Shown here: one piece after another, positions 7,729 through 17,105 of the stretch
Layout: every line of letters starts with the position of its first letter
Position numbering within the stretch: position 1 is the stretch's first letter
From: Pseudomonas fluorescens Q2-87
Lineage (GTDB): Bacteria > Pseudomonadota > Gammaproteobacteria > Pseudomonadales > Pseudomonadaceae
Direction of reading: 5' to 3'
NCBI RefSeq assembly: GCF_000281895.1
Contig: NZ_CM001558.1
Location: 2,980,556 to 3,044,555, forward strand
Length of the DNA: 64,000 nt
The notes under the pieces: model-generated
The model's input: the letters and a program-made list of their open reading frames with translations, nothing else
Database searches by the model: none
What the model was told of the DNA's origin: nothing
Program-made: the position numbers and the translations under genes

Positions 7729-10700
7729 TCAAAATCCGGATTCGGGTGTTGTGGTGGGTGAGTCGAGCTGGCGACCCAGTTCACAAATGAGCAAAGTCAT
7801 GGAGTCAGCGTTGCGAAGTATGACGTCGATGCGTTTCTGGGCTAAGTGCGAATCCAGGAAGACATCCCTTGCTTCGTTCATGGTGCGCGCACCGGTCATC
7901 TTCAGGATCTCCCTGACGGTGTCCTTGTTTTGGGGAAAAGCCTCCAGGCTCTTGAACGAATTGGCGGCGTTGTCCCATTCCATGAACAGCCGGGAGCGCG
8001 GCGTGGTCAACGATAGTCCGTTTTGCTGTAGCTCTTTTTGCCGGTCGTATTGTTGCCGTCCGAATTGGGTCGACCTTGAAATCAGGTCCAGAAACGGCAA
8101 AGGGGCGTCCAGGTAGATGATGTCCAGCGTGTCGAACAGCTGATGGGAAATTTCGTGGATCAGCGTCGCCCCTTGGGCATGGGCGTCGACATTGAACGAC
8201 TGCGGAACGACGGCCCTGTACCAGTCCAGTCCTGCGTCGAAAAACAGTTCCGTAAGGTAGATTCGCCCGCTGGCTTGCGGCTCGATCACGAATGCGGTCG
8301 CTCGGTCGTTGACGTTCCTGAGGCTGCCCATGACGATGCGGTTCGCGTTCTGCAATTCCCAGGAGGGATCGGCCAATGCCTGGCAGATCGGCGAGACGGC
8401 AGCGTGAATAGTCCTGATGAGGCTCTCATCGACCGGATTAACGCCAAAAAAAGACCTCAGGTAAGTGTCCAGCCGAGAGCCGGGATGGACTTGTCGCCTG
8501 GCCTGCTCGAGATTATGGAGAGCATTGAAGCAATAGTATCGAGCCGTTTCCAGCCCCTGCACGATTATCTGGGCATGGCGGGGGTATTTCCTGCGTATTT
8601 CCTTCATGCCTCGTGCTTCGATGTTCAGTGAGCCCGCTGCCTTGTAGTCGCTGTAGGAATAGGCCAGGGTCGACATGACCTTGCCGTAGCGAATGGTGTG
8701 TCGCTCGGGATCGATCACCCATTGCCTGCGGTCGTCCGAACGCTTGAGCAGGGGGCCTTCGCCGTTCTCATGGATGATGCGCCAGGCCTGCCTGGCTTTT
8801 ACCACTTGAAAGACTTTACCCATCAGCGGGACAAAGAACCTGCTCGATTGGGTGTCGGCGTAGATGCCCTCGAAGGCAGTCTTTTCCAAGTCATGAAGAC
8901 TTACGCCAGTGGCTTCGAAGACTTGCAGGTTAATCCGCAGGGGAGCCGTGGTGGCGATATCCTTCCAGGGGGGCGGGGTGGTTGCCGAGGGTTTGGGCGC
9001 CGCAGGAACGATCGGGTCGAGCAGGCCGAACGTATCGTCGCGGTTGAGAAAGCCCAGTGAAACCATCTGCGCGGCGCCGGCGATAAAGTCGTGCAAACCG
9101 GTTTTCCAGTCATGCACCCGCAGTGCCTCGGCAGAGCCTTTGAAGTCCTGGTAGCTTTCCCAGAGGGTATCGATAAAGGTCAATTTGCCCGGCAATTGCC
9201 TGCCGGCCAACCTGATGCCGGCGCTGAACAGGTGCAGCACCGTTTCCCAATCGAATTGACGGTCTTTTTTTGTCTGGGTCGTCAGCATGTCCGATAACAA
9301 CAGGGTGTTGTCGTTGAACAACGTGTCGATCAGGTTCGTTTTGATCGGATTCGAGGCCAGGGTGATTTCCGAAACAGCGCCGGCCGTGGAGGAAAACAAA
9401 TTCCTAAAGAGGGCTTGCTGGCTGTCGGGCAGCCGGCGCAACAACAGGTCCTGAAGCGCCCCCGGCAGGTTGAATGCAGCCACGACGCTGGTTTCGTCCT
9501 TGAATTCGGTAAAGGTCTGACCGGCGTGGTAGGGGGAATACAGAACGTAAGGGGCTTGTGCATCCGTACTCGAACCGATCAGGTAAAGCCCCAATGCCTT
9601 GATCGCCGAAGCGCCCGCGGTCTTGATCAGCTCCAGCGGACGAATCAACGCACCGGCACCTTGCACCGCCTGGCGGGCGATGGCATCGGGCATATCCAGC
9701 ACCTGGCGAATCAAGTCAAAGGCCGTCGGGGAAAGGTGCTGCTGCAGGTGTCGGGCATGGGCGTGCTGCAACAGCTGCCAGGGTAGCTGCTGGCGGAATC
9801 TGCACTTGCGCTGCCGGGCTTGCTCGTCGGTGCCGGAAAGCTTGCCCAGGACGTATGTTTTGTAATCGGTGGATATCGCCAGCGACAGCAATATTTGCTG
9901 TACCGCCGCCTCGTTCAAATTGTCTGGCAGCGTGCGGCGCGAGGCCGAAGTCACCGTAAAACGGGTGTTTTGAGTGATCTGGATATGGCTTGAGGCAAAC
10001 TCGGTCAGGGTGCTGGGCGGCCCGGCCAGTGCGAACGTCGGCGTGATCTGGAGCGTGGCGGGGTCGAGGTCTTTATCGTCGAAGCGCGCACCCAGTAATG
10101 CCTTCAGTTTTTTTTCCACGTAGGCCGGCAGGGGCTCGATGCCGTCCAGGTAATCCTGGCCGTCTCCCATGCTGTTGCGGCATTGTTCGAGCAGGTCGAT
10201 ATGCAGGCGCTGGTCCTCGAGGGGCGCGGTGCCGAGCCAGGCCGGAAGCTTCTGTTGCCACCTGTTGGCCTGGGCAATGTGCGTGGCACGCGGCAGATTG
10301 GTCGGGGCCCCTTGGCGCACCAGCGCTTGAAGGCTTTTTACCAATGTCGGCCCAGTGAGCTGCCAGCCACCGATCTTCAAGGTGCGCAGATAGTCGTGCT
10401 CGGCTTCGAACCAGGTGATGAAAGAATTCATCCGGTTTAGCAGCACGTTGTCCTCGATCAACTCGAATGTTTCGAGCTGATAGCGCCCATGGGGTTTGCG
10501 TTGGGCGCAGTTGAGGTTGGCGAGCAAACCAAAGCGTCTGCGGGAATCGAGCAGGTCGCGGTTCAGTTGGCGGGTGGCTGTTTCCACCGAGGGGAAGGCC
10601 TGCAAGCCATTGGCCGGCGTCCAGAGAATCGCCATGCCGGAATAGGGCGTGTCCAGTCCGCCTCGCTCGGTCAGCAGCAAGCAATTGGCGAGCGGTAAGG

Positions 10701-12567
10701 AGACCGACTTGCCGTCTGCGTTGCAGGACAGCTTCAGCCAATACACGTCAGGCCGGAAGCCCTTCACACCGATGCGCTGGCTGCGGTCCGGGTAGTCGGA
10801 GTCGAAGGCAAAGACGCCCCTGACAAGATCGTGGGCGGCCGGCGCTAATGTTCCGTTGAGCTCCCTGAGTTCAGCCTCTGCACGAATGCCCTGGGAAAAA
10901 ACGCTGGTCAGCTGCCCGACCAGGTCCTTGAGTTCATGATCCAGCGCGATGTCGGTGGATTGCGGCAGCTGGGTGAACAGGGCGTTGAACGCCGCTTCGA
11001 CGCTGGTATAGCTCTTGATCTTGCGCGCCAGCCGATCGGCCTTGAAGTTGGATGGCTGCAAGTCGCCATAAAAAGCCGGTTGCGTGTTCCAATGGCCCTC
11101 GATCTTGGGCTTCAACAGGCTTGGATTGATCAGGGTGCGTATGTCCAAGGCCTTGTCAACCAGCGCATGGATGTCCATGTCGCCCTGGCGGGACATTTCC
11201 AACGCGAAATGAAGGTTCTTCGCCTGCTTGTCGATGATCGCGTTGCCCAGGGATTCGAGTACCGGCATGGCCACCGACTGGCCTGACACTTGCGGGGCGT
11301 CGAAACGCAGGAAGCGGTTGCGTTCTTCCAGACTGAGCAGGCCATAAAGCGCTTCCTTGCGCTCGGTGGATGTCGACCCGCCGAAAAACGCGTCCTTGAA
11401 GCTCAGATAGTTGTCGACGGTCTGTAAACCCAGGCCAGGGGTATAGAGATAGTGTTCCTTGCCACTGATCATCAAGGCGCCCGCGAGCTCGACGAAGAGC
11501 GGCTTATATTCCCAAAGGCGCACGGTTTCGATGAACAGCAGCGGTTCGTCCGGGCGCGACGACCGGTACAGCCGGAGCAGTTCCTGGCTTTGTGCTGCGG
11601 TGATCTGCTTTCTTTCCCGGGAAATCAGGATACGGGCGCGCAGTGCATCGCCGATGACCCGGTAAAGAAACGTCCGGCGTGAAGCGTGGAAAGGGCCGAT
11701 GGTGTTCCAATAGCTATCGATGCACAGGGTAAGCCTGGGGATCAGGTTCCGCGCGGTGTCCCTCAGGATGCTTTCCCACTGTTGGGTGTTGTGGGGCGAG
11801 TCGCTAATCGCCGGATGGATAAGATCCAGGTCATGCCCGACCGGTCGGCCCTGGTTGTGGAAATACACCAGCAGCGCATCACTCAAGGACATGCGGCGGG
11901 TCAGCTGGTCTGCCTTGGGATCGCCCGAGCCAACATCCGCCACCAGCGCCACGCGAGCCTGCCGGTGATCGATATTGGGCAGTACCTCGCCCAGCACGTG
12001 GTCGAGCATCGAGGCCAGCGAGGGCTGCTTGACCAACTCGTCCACCATGGCCTGGGCGTTGAGGCGCTGAGCCTGTTCGATGGATTCGATCTGAGCCTCG
12101 AATACATCGGCGTCGATGCGTTGGCGTGTCGTGGTGATGGTGGTCGTACCGTTGAGTTCGTTGCGTTGCGCAATCGATAGGAAGCGAAACAGTTCGTCGC
12201 GGCCCTCCGGGGTCTGGCGCAGCTTTTCGACTTGCTGTTCCAGGACTGTGAGGCTGGGGAATTTGGCCAGGCCACCGTGTGGTGTGTAGAGGAACGCACG
12301 CTTGGGGCTTGAGGCGTCGTCACTTGGCGAGGTGCTGAGGGTGAAGCAGCCGGCGAGGGGGATCGGAGCCTTGCCTTCGGGCGTCAGGAGAATCGTTTCG
12401 GCGTGCATCGCTGGCGTCTGCCGGATGCGCAGCGCGTGGCTGGGCAGGGCGGTGTGATGCAGCCAGTCGAGGTCGTCCTGCGTCAGCCCGTGGGGCGTGG
12501 TCAACTCGTCCAGGCGACTGGCGCCCAGTACTTCGGGAAACAGGAGTGGCGTGGTCTCAGTGGTCAT
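7729..12567 (-). CDS. Giant toxin-like protein (DUF6543/dermonecrotic-type) with C-terminal zincin motif
   Basis: A 1612-residue protein. The ATG at 12567 is preferred to an upstream in-frame start, though its ribosome site (GAGAAG) is weak. There is no signal peptide. The body reads like the large Pseudomonas proteins annotated as dermonecrotic toxin domain or DUF6543 (LCIDSYWNTIGPFHASRRT, YTPHGGL, LYSPYHAG), a family also seen in the leucine-rich giant at 25158-30251. Near the C-terminus, residues 1471-1475 are HEISH, followed by T1480, D1482 and Y1485. This HExxH plus TxDxxY order is the signature of aspzincin (M35-type) metallopeptidases. Before it come NRIVMGSL, TAFVIEP and RIYLTELFF. 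A zinc protease effector is inferred. No secretion system, chaperone or immunity gene is adjacent. Confidence 0.75.
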   Translation of the reverse strand: MTTETTPLLFPEVLGASRLDELTTPHGLTQDDLDWLHHTALPSHALRIRQTPAMHAETILLTPEGKAPIPLAGCFTLSTSPSDDASSPKRAFLYTPHGGLAKFPSLTVLEQQVEKLRQTPEGRDELFRFLSIAQRNELNGTTTITTTRQRIDADVFEAQIESIEQAQRLNAQAMVDELVKQPSLASMLDHVLGEVLPNIDHRQARVALVADVGSGDPKADQLTRRMSLSDALLVYFHNQGRPVGHDLDLIHPAISDSPHNTQQWESILRDTARNLIPRLTLCIDSYWNTIGPFHASRRTFLYRVIGDALRARILISRERKQITAAQSQELLRLYRSSRPDEPLLFIETVRLWEYKPLFVELAGALMISGKEHYLYTPGLGLQTVDNYLSFKDAFFGGSTSTERKEALYGLLSLEERNRFLRFDAPQVSGQSVAMPVLESLGNAIIDKQAKNLHFALEMSRQGDMDIHALVDKALDIRTLINPSLLKPKIEGHWNTQPAFYGDLQPSNFKADRLARKIKSYTSVEAAFNALFTQLPQSTDIALDHELKDLVGQLTSVFSQGIRAEAELRELNGTLAPAAHDLVRGVFAFDSDYPDRSQRIGVKGFRPDVYWLKLSCNADGKSVSLPLANCLLLTERGGLDTPYSGMAILWTPANGLQAFPSVETATRQLNRDLLDSRRRFGLLANLNCAQRKPHGRYQLETFELIEDNVLLNRMNSFITWFEAEHDYLRTLKIGGWQLTGPTLVKSLQALVRQGAPTNLPRATHIAQANRWQQKLPAWLGTAPLEDQRLHIDLLEQCRNSMGDGQDYLDGIEPLPAYVEKKLKALLGARFDDKDLDPATLQITPTFALAGPPSTLTEFASSHIQITQNTRFTVTSASRRTLPDNLNEAAVQQILLSLAISTDYKTYVLGKLSGTDEQARQRKCRFRQQLPWQLLQHAHARHLQQHLSPTAFDLIRQVLDMPDAIARQAVQGAGALIRPLELIKTAGASAIKALGLYLIGSSTDAQAPYVLYSPYHAGQTFTEFKDETSVVAAFNLPGALQDLLLRRLPDSQQALFRNLFSSTAGAVSEITLASNPIKTNLIDTLFNDNTLLLSDMLTTQTKKDRQFDWETVLHLFSAGIRLAGRQLPGKLTFIDTLWESYQDFKGSAEALRVHDWKTGLHDFIAGAAQMVSLGFLNRDDTFGLLDPIVPAAPKPSATTPPPWKDIATTAPLRINLQVFEATGVSLHDLEKTAFEGIYADTQSSRFFVPLMGKVFQVVKARQAWRIIHENGEGPLLKRSDDRRQWVIDPERHTIRYGKVMSTLAYSYSDYKAAGSLNIEARGMKEIRRKYPRHAQIIVQGLETARYYCFNALHNLEQARRQVHPGSRLDTYLRSFFGVNPVDESLIRTIHAAVSPICQALADPSWELQNANRIVMGSLRNVNDRATAFVIEPQASGRIYLTELFFDAGLDWYRAVVPQSFNVDAHAQGATLIHEISHQLFDTLDIIYLDAPLPFLDLISRSTQFGRQQYDRQKELQQNGLSLTTPRSRLFMEWDNAANSFKSLEAFPQNKDTVREILKMTGARTMNEARDVFLDSHLAQKRIDVILRNADSMTLLICELGRQLDSPTTTPESGF

Positions 12568-12810
12568 CGTCGCTTCTCGATCAAGGCGCCGCAAGGCGGG
12601 CGCCGTGGATGAAGCGGCCAGACTAGGCAACGACGCGTGAGCGAAGGTGGTACATAGTTATCGCATCCAGCGCTTGGAACGTTTCAGTTCACGACGTCGT
12701 CCACGGCTTCGTGTTGCAAAGATTGACAGGGCGCGCGTGAAGCGGTGTTTAATCAGCGGATGCTTTCTCCTACGCTGTTGCTACCTCCAACAATCATTCT
12801 GGAGCTTCAG

Positions 12811-13842
12811 ATGTCTGCGCTATCCGATCATGCTGGTTCTTGCACGTTGTCTCTTGATGCGTTGGTGAATTTGCTGGAGAAGATTTTCCTGCGCCATGGC
12901 ACGTCGGCCGACGTCGCTCGGACCCTGGCCGAGAATTGCGCCTTCGCCGAGCGCGACGGGGCCCACAGCCATGGGGTGTTTCGCATCCCCGGCTATGTCT
13001 CGACGCTGAAGAGCGGCTGGGTCAATGGGCAGGCGGTGCCGGTGGTCGAGGACGTCGCCTCCGGGTTCGTACGGGTGGATGCCGCTAACGGTTTCGCCCA
13101 GCCAGCCCTGGCCGCAGCGCGCCCCTTGCTGGTGGAAAAGGCCCGTAGCGCCGGTATCGCGGTGTTGGCCATTCGCAACTCTCATCACTTCGCCGCCCTC
13201 TGGCCGGATGTCGAGCCTTTTGCCTATGAAGGCTTGGTGGCGTTGAGCGTGGTCAACAGCATGACGTGCGTGGTGCCCCATGGCGCGGACCGTCCTCTGT
13301 TCGGCACCAACCCCATCGCCTTCGCCGCGCCAAGGGCCGACGGCGAGCCAATTGTCTTTGACTTGGCCACCAGCGCCATCGCCCATGGCGACGTACAGAT
13401 TGCCGCGCGCAAGGGCGAGTTGCTGCCGGCCGGCATGGGCGTGGACAGCCTCGGCCAACCGACGCGCGACCCCAAGGCCATTCTCGAGGGCGGAGCGCTG
13501 CTGCCGTTTGGCGGACACAAGGGGTCGGCGCTGTCGATGATGGTCGAGCTGCTGGCGGCGGCCCTGACGGGGGGCAATTTCTCGTTCGAGTTTGACTGGA
13601 GCAATCATCCAGGCGCCAAGACGCCATGGACCGGCCAATTGCTGATCGTGATCGACCCGAGCAAGGCCGCCGGGCTGGGCTTTGCCGAGCGCAGCCAGGA
13701 ACTGGTCAGGCAGATGCACGGCGTGGGGCTCAAGCGCCTGCCGGGGGACCGTCGTCATCGCGAGCGCAGCAAATCCGTCGAGCGCGGCGTCACGCTGGAT
13801 GAAACCACCCTGGCGCAATTGCGCGAGCTGGCCGGCGACTGA
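12811..13842 (+). CDS. dpkA: Delta1-piperideine-2-carboxylate / delta1-pyrroline-2-carboxylate reductase
   Basis: A 343-residue Ldh/Mdh-family oxidoreductase. The ATG at 12811 follows GGAG at the usual spacing, and the upstream in-frame ATG at 12745 lacks a site. The sequence matches what I recall of P. syringae DpkA over its length: RDGAHSHGVFRIPGY, NGFAQPALAAARPLL, SHHFAALWPDVEPFA, GTNPIAFAAPRA, LPFGGHKGSALSMMVE, HPGAKTPWTGQ. DpkA uses NADPH to reduce the cyclic imines to L-pipecolate or L-proline, a step in D-lysine and hydroxyproline breakdown in pseudomonads. It acts in the cytoplasm. It lies 138 bases upstream of vanR on the same strand, with no evident functional tie. Confidence 0.88.
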   Translation: MSALSDHAGSCTLSLDALVNLLEKIFLRHGTSADVARTLAENCAFAERDGAHSHGVFRIPGYVSTLKSGWVNGQAVPVVEDVASGFVRVDAANGFAQPALAAARPLLVEKARSAGIAVLAIRNSHHFAALWPDVEPFAYEGLVALSVVNSMTCVVPHGADRPLFGTNPIAFAAPRADGEPIVFDLATSAIAHGDVQIAARKGELLPAGMGVDSLGQPTRDPKAILEGGALLPFGGHKGSALSMMVELLAAALTGGNFSFEFDWSNHPGAKTPWTGQLLIVIDPSKAAGLGFAERSQELVRQMHGVGLKRLPGDRRHRERSKSVERGVTLDETTLAQLRELAGD

Positions 13843-13980
13843 ACGCGTCGGCTCAATCTGCGCAAGCCGCATTGGCTTGCACAGGTTGTGCGTGATGCGA
13901 ACAGCGCCGTTGCCTTGCCGTGACACGCTGTCCCAAAGCCTTTTACTATGGCGGCTCTCTTTGCCCCGGAAAACGACTGG

Positions 13981-14694
13981 ATGAGTAAGCCCGGCCAAAC
14001 GGTGCTGGTTGCGCTGCGTAGAATGATCGCCTCGGGCGAACTGGCGGCGGGCGAGCGGCTGATGGAAATACCTACGGCCGAGTTATTCGGCGTTTCGCGA
14101 ATGCCGGTGCGCATGGCCTTTCGGACGCTGGAACAGGAAGGGCTGCTGGTGCGCTTCGGCGGACGCGGTTTCCAGGTGCGCTCAGTCAGCGCCGAGGAAA
14201 TCGCCGGAGCGGTGGAGGTACGCGGGGTGCTCGAAGGCCTGGCCGCGCGGCAGACGGCCGAGCGAGGTTTGTCCGACACGGCTCGTGCGACCCTTGAACA
14301 ATGCCTGGTGCAAGGCGATCAACTGTTCGCCAAGGGGTATGTGACCGAGGAGGACCTGGAGGTCTATCACGACCTCAACATGCGCTTTCATCAGGTGATC
14401 GTCGAAGGCAGCCACAACCCCGCGATAGCCGATGCCCTGGCCCGCAATGATCATTTACCCTTCGCCTCAGTCACCGCCCTGGCGGTGGACCGCCAGAACA
14501 TGGCCGGTGAATTTCGCCGTTTCAACTATGCGCACATGCAGCACCATTCCGTGTTCGATGCACTGATCCATCGCCAGGGCGCCCGTGCCGAAGCGATCAT
14601 GCGCGAACATGCCAACGCCACCTTGCGCTACGCCGAAGTGTTCGGCTCGACACTGGCGGATGAGCGAATGAAGGTGATCCTGCGTTCAGAGTGA
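13981..14694 (+). CDS. vanR: GntR-family repressor, probable VanR
   Basis: A 237-residue FadR-subfamily regulator. An in-frame ATG at 13948 is an alternative; neither start has a strong ribosome site, and 13981 begins MSKPGQTV like other VanR proteins. Residues about 1-70 form the winged helix (LRRMIASGELAAGERL, IPTAELFGVSRMPVRMAFRTLEQEGLL) and the rest the helical FCD ligand domain (EVRGVLEGLAARQTAERG, FHQVIVEGSHNPAI, MREHANATLRYA). VanR represses vanAB until vanillate binds. The name rests on position beside vanB-vanA and on two GGATCC-centred palindromes upstream of vanA that match the known VanR operator type. Confidence 0.85.
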   Translation: MSKPGQTVLVALRRMIASGELAAGERLMEIPTAELFGVSRMPVRMAFRTLEQEGLLVRFGGRGFQVRSVSAEEIAGAVEVRGVLEGLAARQTAERGLSDTARATLEQCLVQGDQLFAKGYVTEEDLEVYHDLNMRFHQVIVEGSHNPAIADALARNDHLPFASVTALAVDRQNMAGEFRRFNYAHMQHHSVFDALIHRQGARAEAIMREHANATLRYAEVFGSTLADERMKVILRSE

Positions 14695-14745
14695 AAGCCC
14701 GTTGTGGAGCGTAATGCTGTTCACTTAAGGCAATGAGACAGACCT

Positions 14746-14876
14746 GTGGCGAGGGAGCTTGCTCCCGCTGGGCCGCGTAGCGGCCCCAAAACCTGCCAAA
14801 TGCAGAGTATCAGACACACCGAATTCGCCAGTTTACGACTGCTTCGCAGCCGAGCGGGAGCAAGCTCCCTCGCCAC
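14746..14876. repeat. Paired REP element (REPIN), GTGGCGAGGGAGC family
   Basis: The outer arms GTGGCGAGGGAGCTTGCTCC (from 14746) and its reverse complement ending at 14876 enclose about 90 bases. Each arm is itself a small palindrome around GAGCTTGCTC. It lies between the convergent stops of vanR and vanB. Short reading frames through it are artefacts. Confidence 0.8.
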
Positions 14877-14931
14877 GGGTCCATCATTTTTCCTAAATGA
14901 ACCACAAGCTCCCACAGGGAGGATCTGGAAG

Positions 14932-15882
14932 TTAGAGATCCAACACCAGCAACGGCGTTTTCGAGCGGGAGCAACATGGCGTGAACTGGTCGTTGCAGGC
15001 CTGTTCTGCCTCGGTCAGGAACATGTCGCGGTGCTCGGGGACACCTTCCAGGACGCGGGTCAGGCAGGTGCCGCAAATGCCTTGTTCGCAGGAAATCGGA
15101 ATCTCGATGCCATGGCTTTCCAACACCTGCACCACGCTGCGGTCCGCTGGTATATCGAACACCTGCCCACTGCGGGCAAGTTTCACTGAAAAGCTGCCGT
15201 CGGCGCGTGTATCGACGGGGGCAGCGGAGAAATATTCTCGGTGCAGGCGGGTTTCCTCCCAACCGTGGTGCCTGGCGGTGTCGAGTATGTATTGCATGAA
15301 CCCGCCGGGCCCGCACACATAAAGGTGCAGGTCATCGGTGGGCGCGCAGAGCACCGCAGCGGCGTCCAGCAGGGTGTCGGGTTCTTCATCGAAATGCAGA
15401 AACACCCGGTCGGCATAAGGCGACAGGCGCAAGCGTTCGACAAAGGCCGCCCGCTCCCGGGACCGGGCGCAGTAATGCAGCTCGAACGCTGCCCCGTCCT
15501 GGGCCAGGAACTCCGCCATGCTCAGGATCGGCGTGATACCGATGCCGCCAGCAAACAGCAGGCTGCGCTGCGCTTCGGGGGCGAGGGGGAACAGGTTGCG
15601 CGGTTCGCTGATCTGCAAGCGGGTTCCCGGCTCGATCAACTCATGCATCGCGCGCGAACCGCCTCGCGACGCCGGGTCCCTGAGCACGCCGATCAGATAG
15701 CGATGCCGCTCTTCAGGATGATTGCACAAGGAATACTGGCGAATCATGCCCGTGGGCAAGTGCACATCAATGTGCGCTCCAGCGGTGAACGCTGGCAAAG
15801 GTTGCCCATCGACAGCGGTCAGTTCGTAGCCGCAAATGTCGAGGGCTTCATGATGACGTGCCGCAACCAGGACTTCGATCAT
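14932..15882 (-). CDS. vanB: Vanillate O-demethylase reductase subunit VanB
   Basis: A 316-residue PDR/VanB-type reductase. The ferredoxin-reductase half has [11 protein letters not shown] (flavin site) and [15 protein letters not shown] (NAD site); the C-terminal [2Fe-2S] half has [16 protein letters not shown] and [10 protein letters not shown]. It passes electrons from NADH through FMN and the cluster to VanA, the oxygenase that turns vanillate into protocatechuate and formaldehyde. Its ATG overlaps the VanA stop by four bases (15879-15882), so translation is coupled. Expression should follow the VanR-controlled promoter upstream of vanA. Confidence 0.95.
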   Translation of the reverse strand: MIEVLVAARHHEALDICGYELTAVDGQPLPAFTAGAHIDVHLPTGMIRQYSLCNHPEERHRYLIGVLRDPASRGGSRAMHELIEPGTRLQISEPRNLFPLAPEAQRSLLFAGGIGITPILSMAEFLAQDGAAFELHYCARSRERAAFVERLRLSPYADRVFLHFDEEPDTLLDAAAVLCAPTDDLHLYVCGPGGFMQYILDTARHHGWEETRLHREYFSAAPVDTRADGSFSVKLARSGQVFDIPADRSVVQVLESHGIEIPISCEQGICGTCLTRVLEGVPEHRDMFLTEAEQACNDQFTPCCSRSKTPLLVLDL

Positions 15883-16964
15883 GAGCGTTGCTCCACCGGT
15901 TGTGGCTGGTGAGTACTGGCAATCAAACCCGCCTGGGATTCGCGTTCACGGGCAATCCAGCGCTCGAGCACCCGGCGCGATTGCACGCCACCGGCGTCGA
16001 TGTTGAGCTTGAGCAGGTTGCGTTGCGGATGATCCAGCAGGTTGCGCTGCTGACGTTCGAGCATTTCCAGGTCTTCGCTGAAAATCTTGCCCTGGCCTTC
16101 ACGAATGGTCGCGGTGAGGGCCTCGTCCTGGGGTTGGAAGTGCCGGGCCATGCCCCAGAAATACCAGATGGAGGTCTCGGTTTCCGGCGTGATGAAATCC
16201 ACCACGATGCTCGACGCCTTGAACTGTGGCGCGGCGTGATAGCCACCGTGGCCTGCGTGCGCAACGCCGACTTCGATCAACACATGGCTGGGCGGGGTGA
16301 AACGGCAGATCTGCCAGCGGTCCACCGGCACGTCGTCGGCCAGGTTATTGCCGCGCAACGCCATGCGCCAGAAGGGCGGCGCCATGATGTTTTCCATGTG
16401 ACGGGCAGTGACCACTTCATCGCCGTTAACCGTGGTCTCTGGCGGCGCTTCGTCGATTTCCTTCTGACCGATGCTGGAAGCGTGCACGTAGGTTTCGTGG
16501 GTCAGGTCCATCAGGTTGTCGATCATCAGGCGATAGTCGCACTGGATATGGAACAGGCCGCCGCCGTAGGCCCATTCTTCATTTTCCGCCCATTCCAGAG
16601 GGTGGATCAGCGCCGGATCGGCGAGTGCCTGATCCCCCGGCCAGACCCAGATGAACCCATGGCGTTCCTGTACCGCGAAGGACTTGTTGCAGGGGAACCC
16701 CCGGACCCGTTGCCCCGGCATGTCGACGGTCTTGCCATCAGCGCCCATTACCAGGCCGTGGTAGCCGCACACCAAGTTACCGTTTTCCACATAACCCAAA
16801 GAGAGCGGGGCGCCACGGTGGGGGCAGAAGTCTTCCACGGCGGCGACCTTGCCCTCGTGCCCACGGTAGAAAACCATCTTCTCACCGCAGATCTGCCGAC
16901 CCAGGGGCTTAGCGGCGATTTCATCGGGGGTGCAGGCAACGTACCAAGTGTTCTTGGGGTACAT
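15879..16964 (-). CDS. vanA: Vanillate O-demethylase oxygenase subunit VanA
   Basis: A 361-residue Rieske non-haem iron oxygenase. The start [10 protein letters not shown] at 16964 has GGAG upstream and matches the usual VanA N-terminus; an upstream in-frame ATG is rejected. The Rieske ligands are Cys47, His49, Cys66 and His69 ([20 protein letters not shown]). The mononuclear iron site is in [14 protein letters not shown]. VanA inserts oxygen into the methoxy group of vanillate, releasing formaldehyde and protocatechuate. It forms an operon with vanB. Two VanR-type operators and a TTGACA promoter lie just upstream. Confidence 0.95.
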   Translation of the reverse strand: MYPKNTWYVACTPDEIAAKPLGRQICGEKMVFYRGHEGKVAAVEDFCPHRGAPLSLGYVENGNLVCGYHGLVMGADGKTVDMPGQRVRGFPCNKSFAVQERHGFIWVWPGDQALADPALIHPLEWAENEEWAYGGGLFHIQCDYRLMIDNLMDLTHETYVHASSIGQKEIDEAPPETTVNGDEVVTARHMENIMAPPFWRMALRGNNLADDVPVDRWQICRFTPPSHVLIEVGVAHAGHGGYHAAPQFKASSIVVDFITPETETSIWYFWGMARHFQPQDEALTATIREGQGKIFSEDLEMLERQQRNLLDHPQRNLLKLNIDAGGVQSRRVLERWIARERESQAGLIASTHQPQPVEQRS

Positions 16965-16995
16965 GACGGATCTCCAGGCGGGTATTGTTATTGTC

Positions 16996-17007
16996 TGTGG
17001 ATCCATT
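16996..17007. promoter_or_regulatory. Candidate VanR operator 1
   Basis: TGTGGATCCATT, an imperfect copy of the ATTGGATCCAAT-type VanR operator, overlaps the predicted -10 of the vanA promoter. Binding here would block polymerase. The family operator is known from other VanR systems; the site itself is inferred. Confidence 0.7.
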
Positions 17008-17034
17008 AACCCTCTTAACTAATTTCCTTGTCAA
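17005..17034 (-). promoter_or_regulatory. Predicted sigma-70 promoter of vanAB
   Basis: On the minus strand a perfect -35 TTGACA (17034-17029) is followed after 18 bases by GTTAAT (17010-17005), four of six matches to TATAAT. The vanA start is about 40 bases further. Operator 1 covers the -10 and probable start point. Confidence 0.7.
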
Positions 17035-17070
17035 CGGTTTTAAAGGTGAAAACGGATGATTGGTTGTCTT

Positions 17071-17084
17071 CAATGGATCCATTG
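17071..17084. promoter_or_regulatory. Candidate VanR operator 2 (perfect palindrome)
   Basis: CAATGGATCCATTG is a perfect 14-bp palindrome with the same GGATCC core as operator 1. It lies about 37 bases upstream of the -35 and 22 bases past the stop of the LysR gene. Two sites about 75 bases apart would allow cooperative repression. Confidence 0.7.
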
Positions 17085-17105
17085 GTGAGCAACTGGAGGT
17101 TGGGC

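Noticed and set aside
14721..15189. Open frames at the vanR-vanB junction containing ARELAPAG-like peptides.
   Set aside because: The peptides come from the GTGGCGAGGGAGC repeat and also appear at other REPINs.
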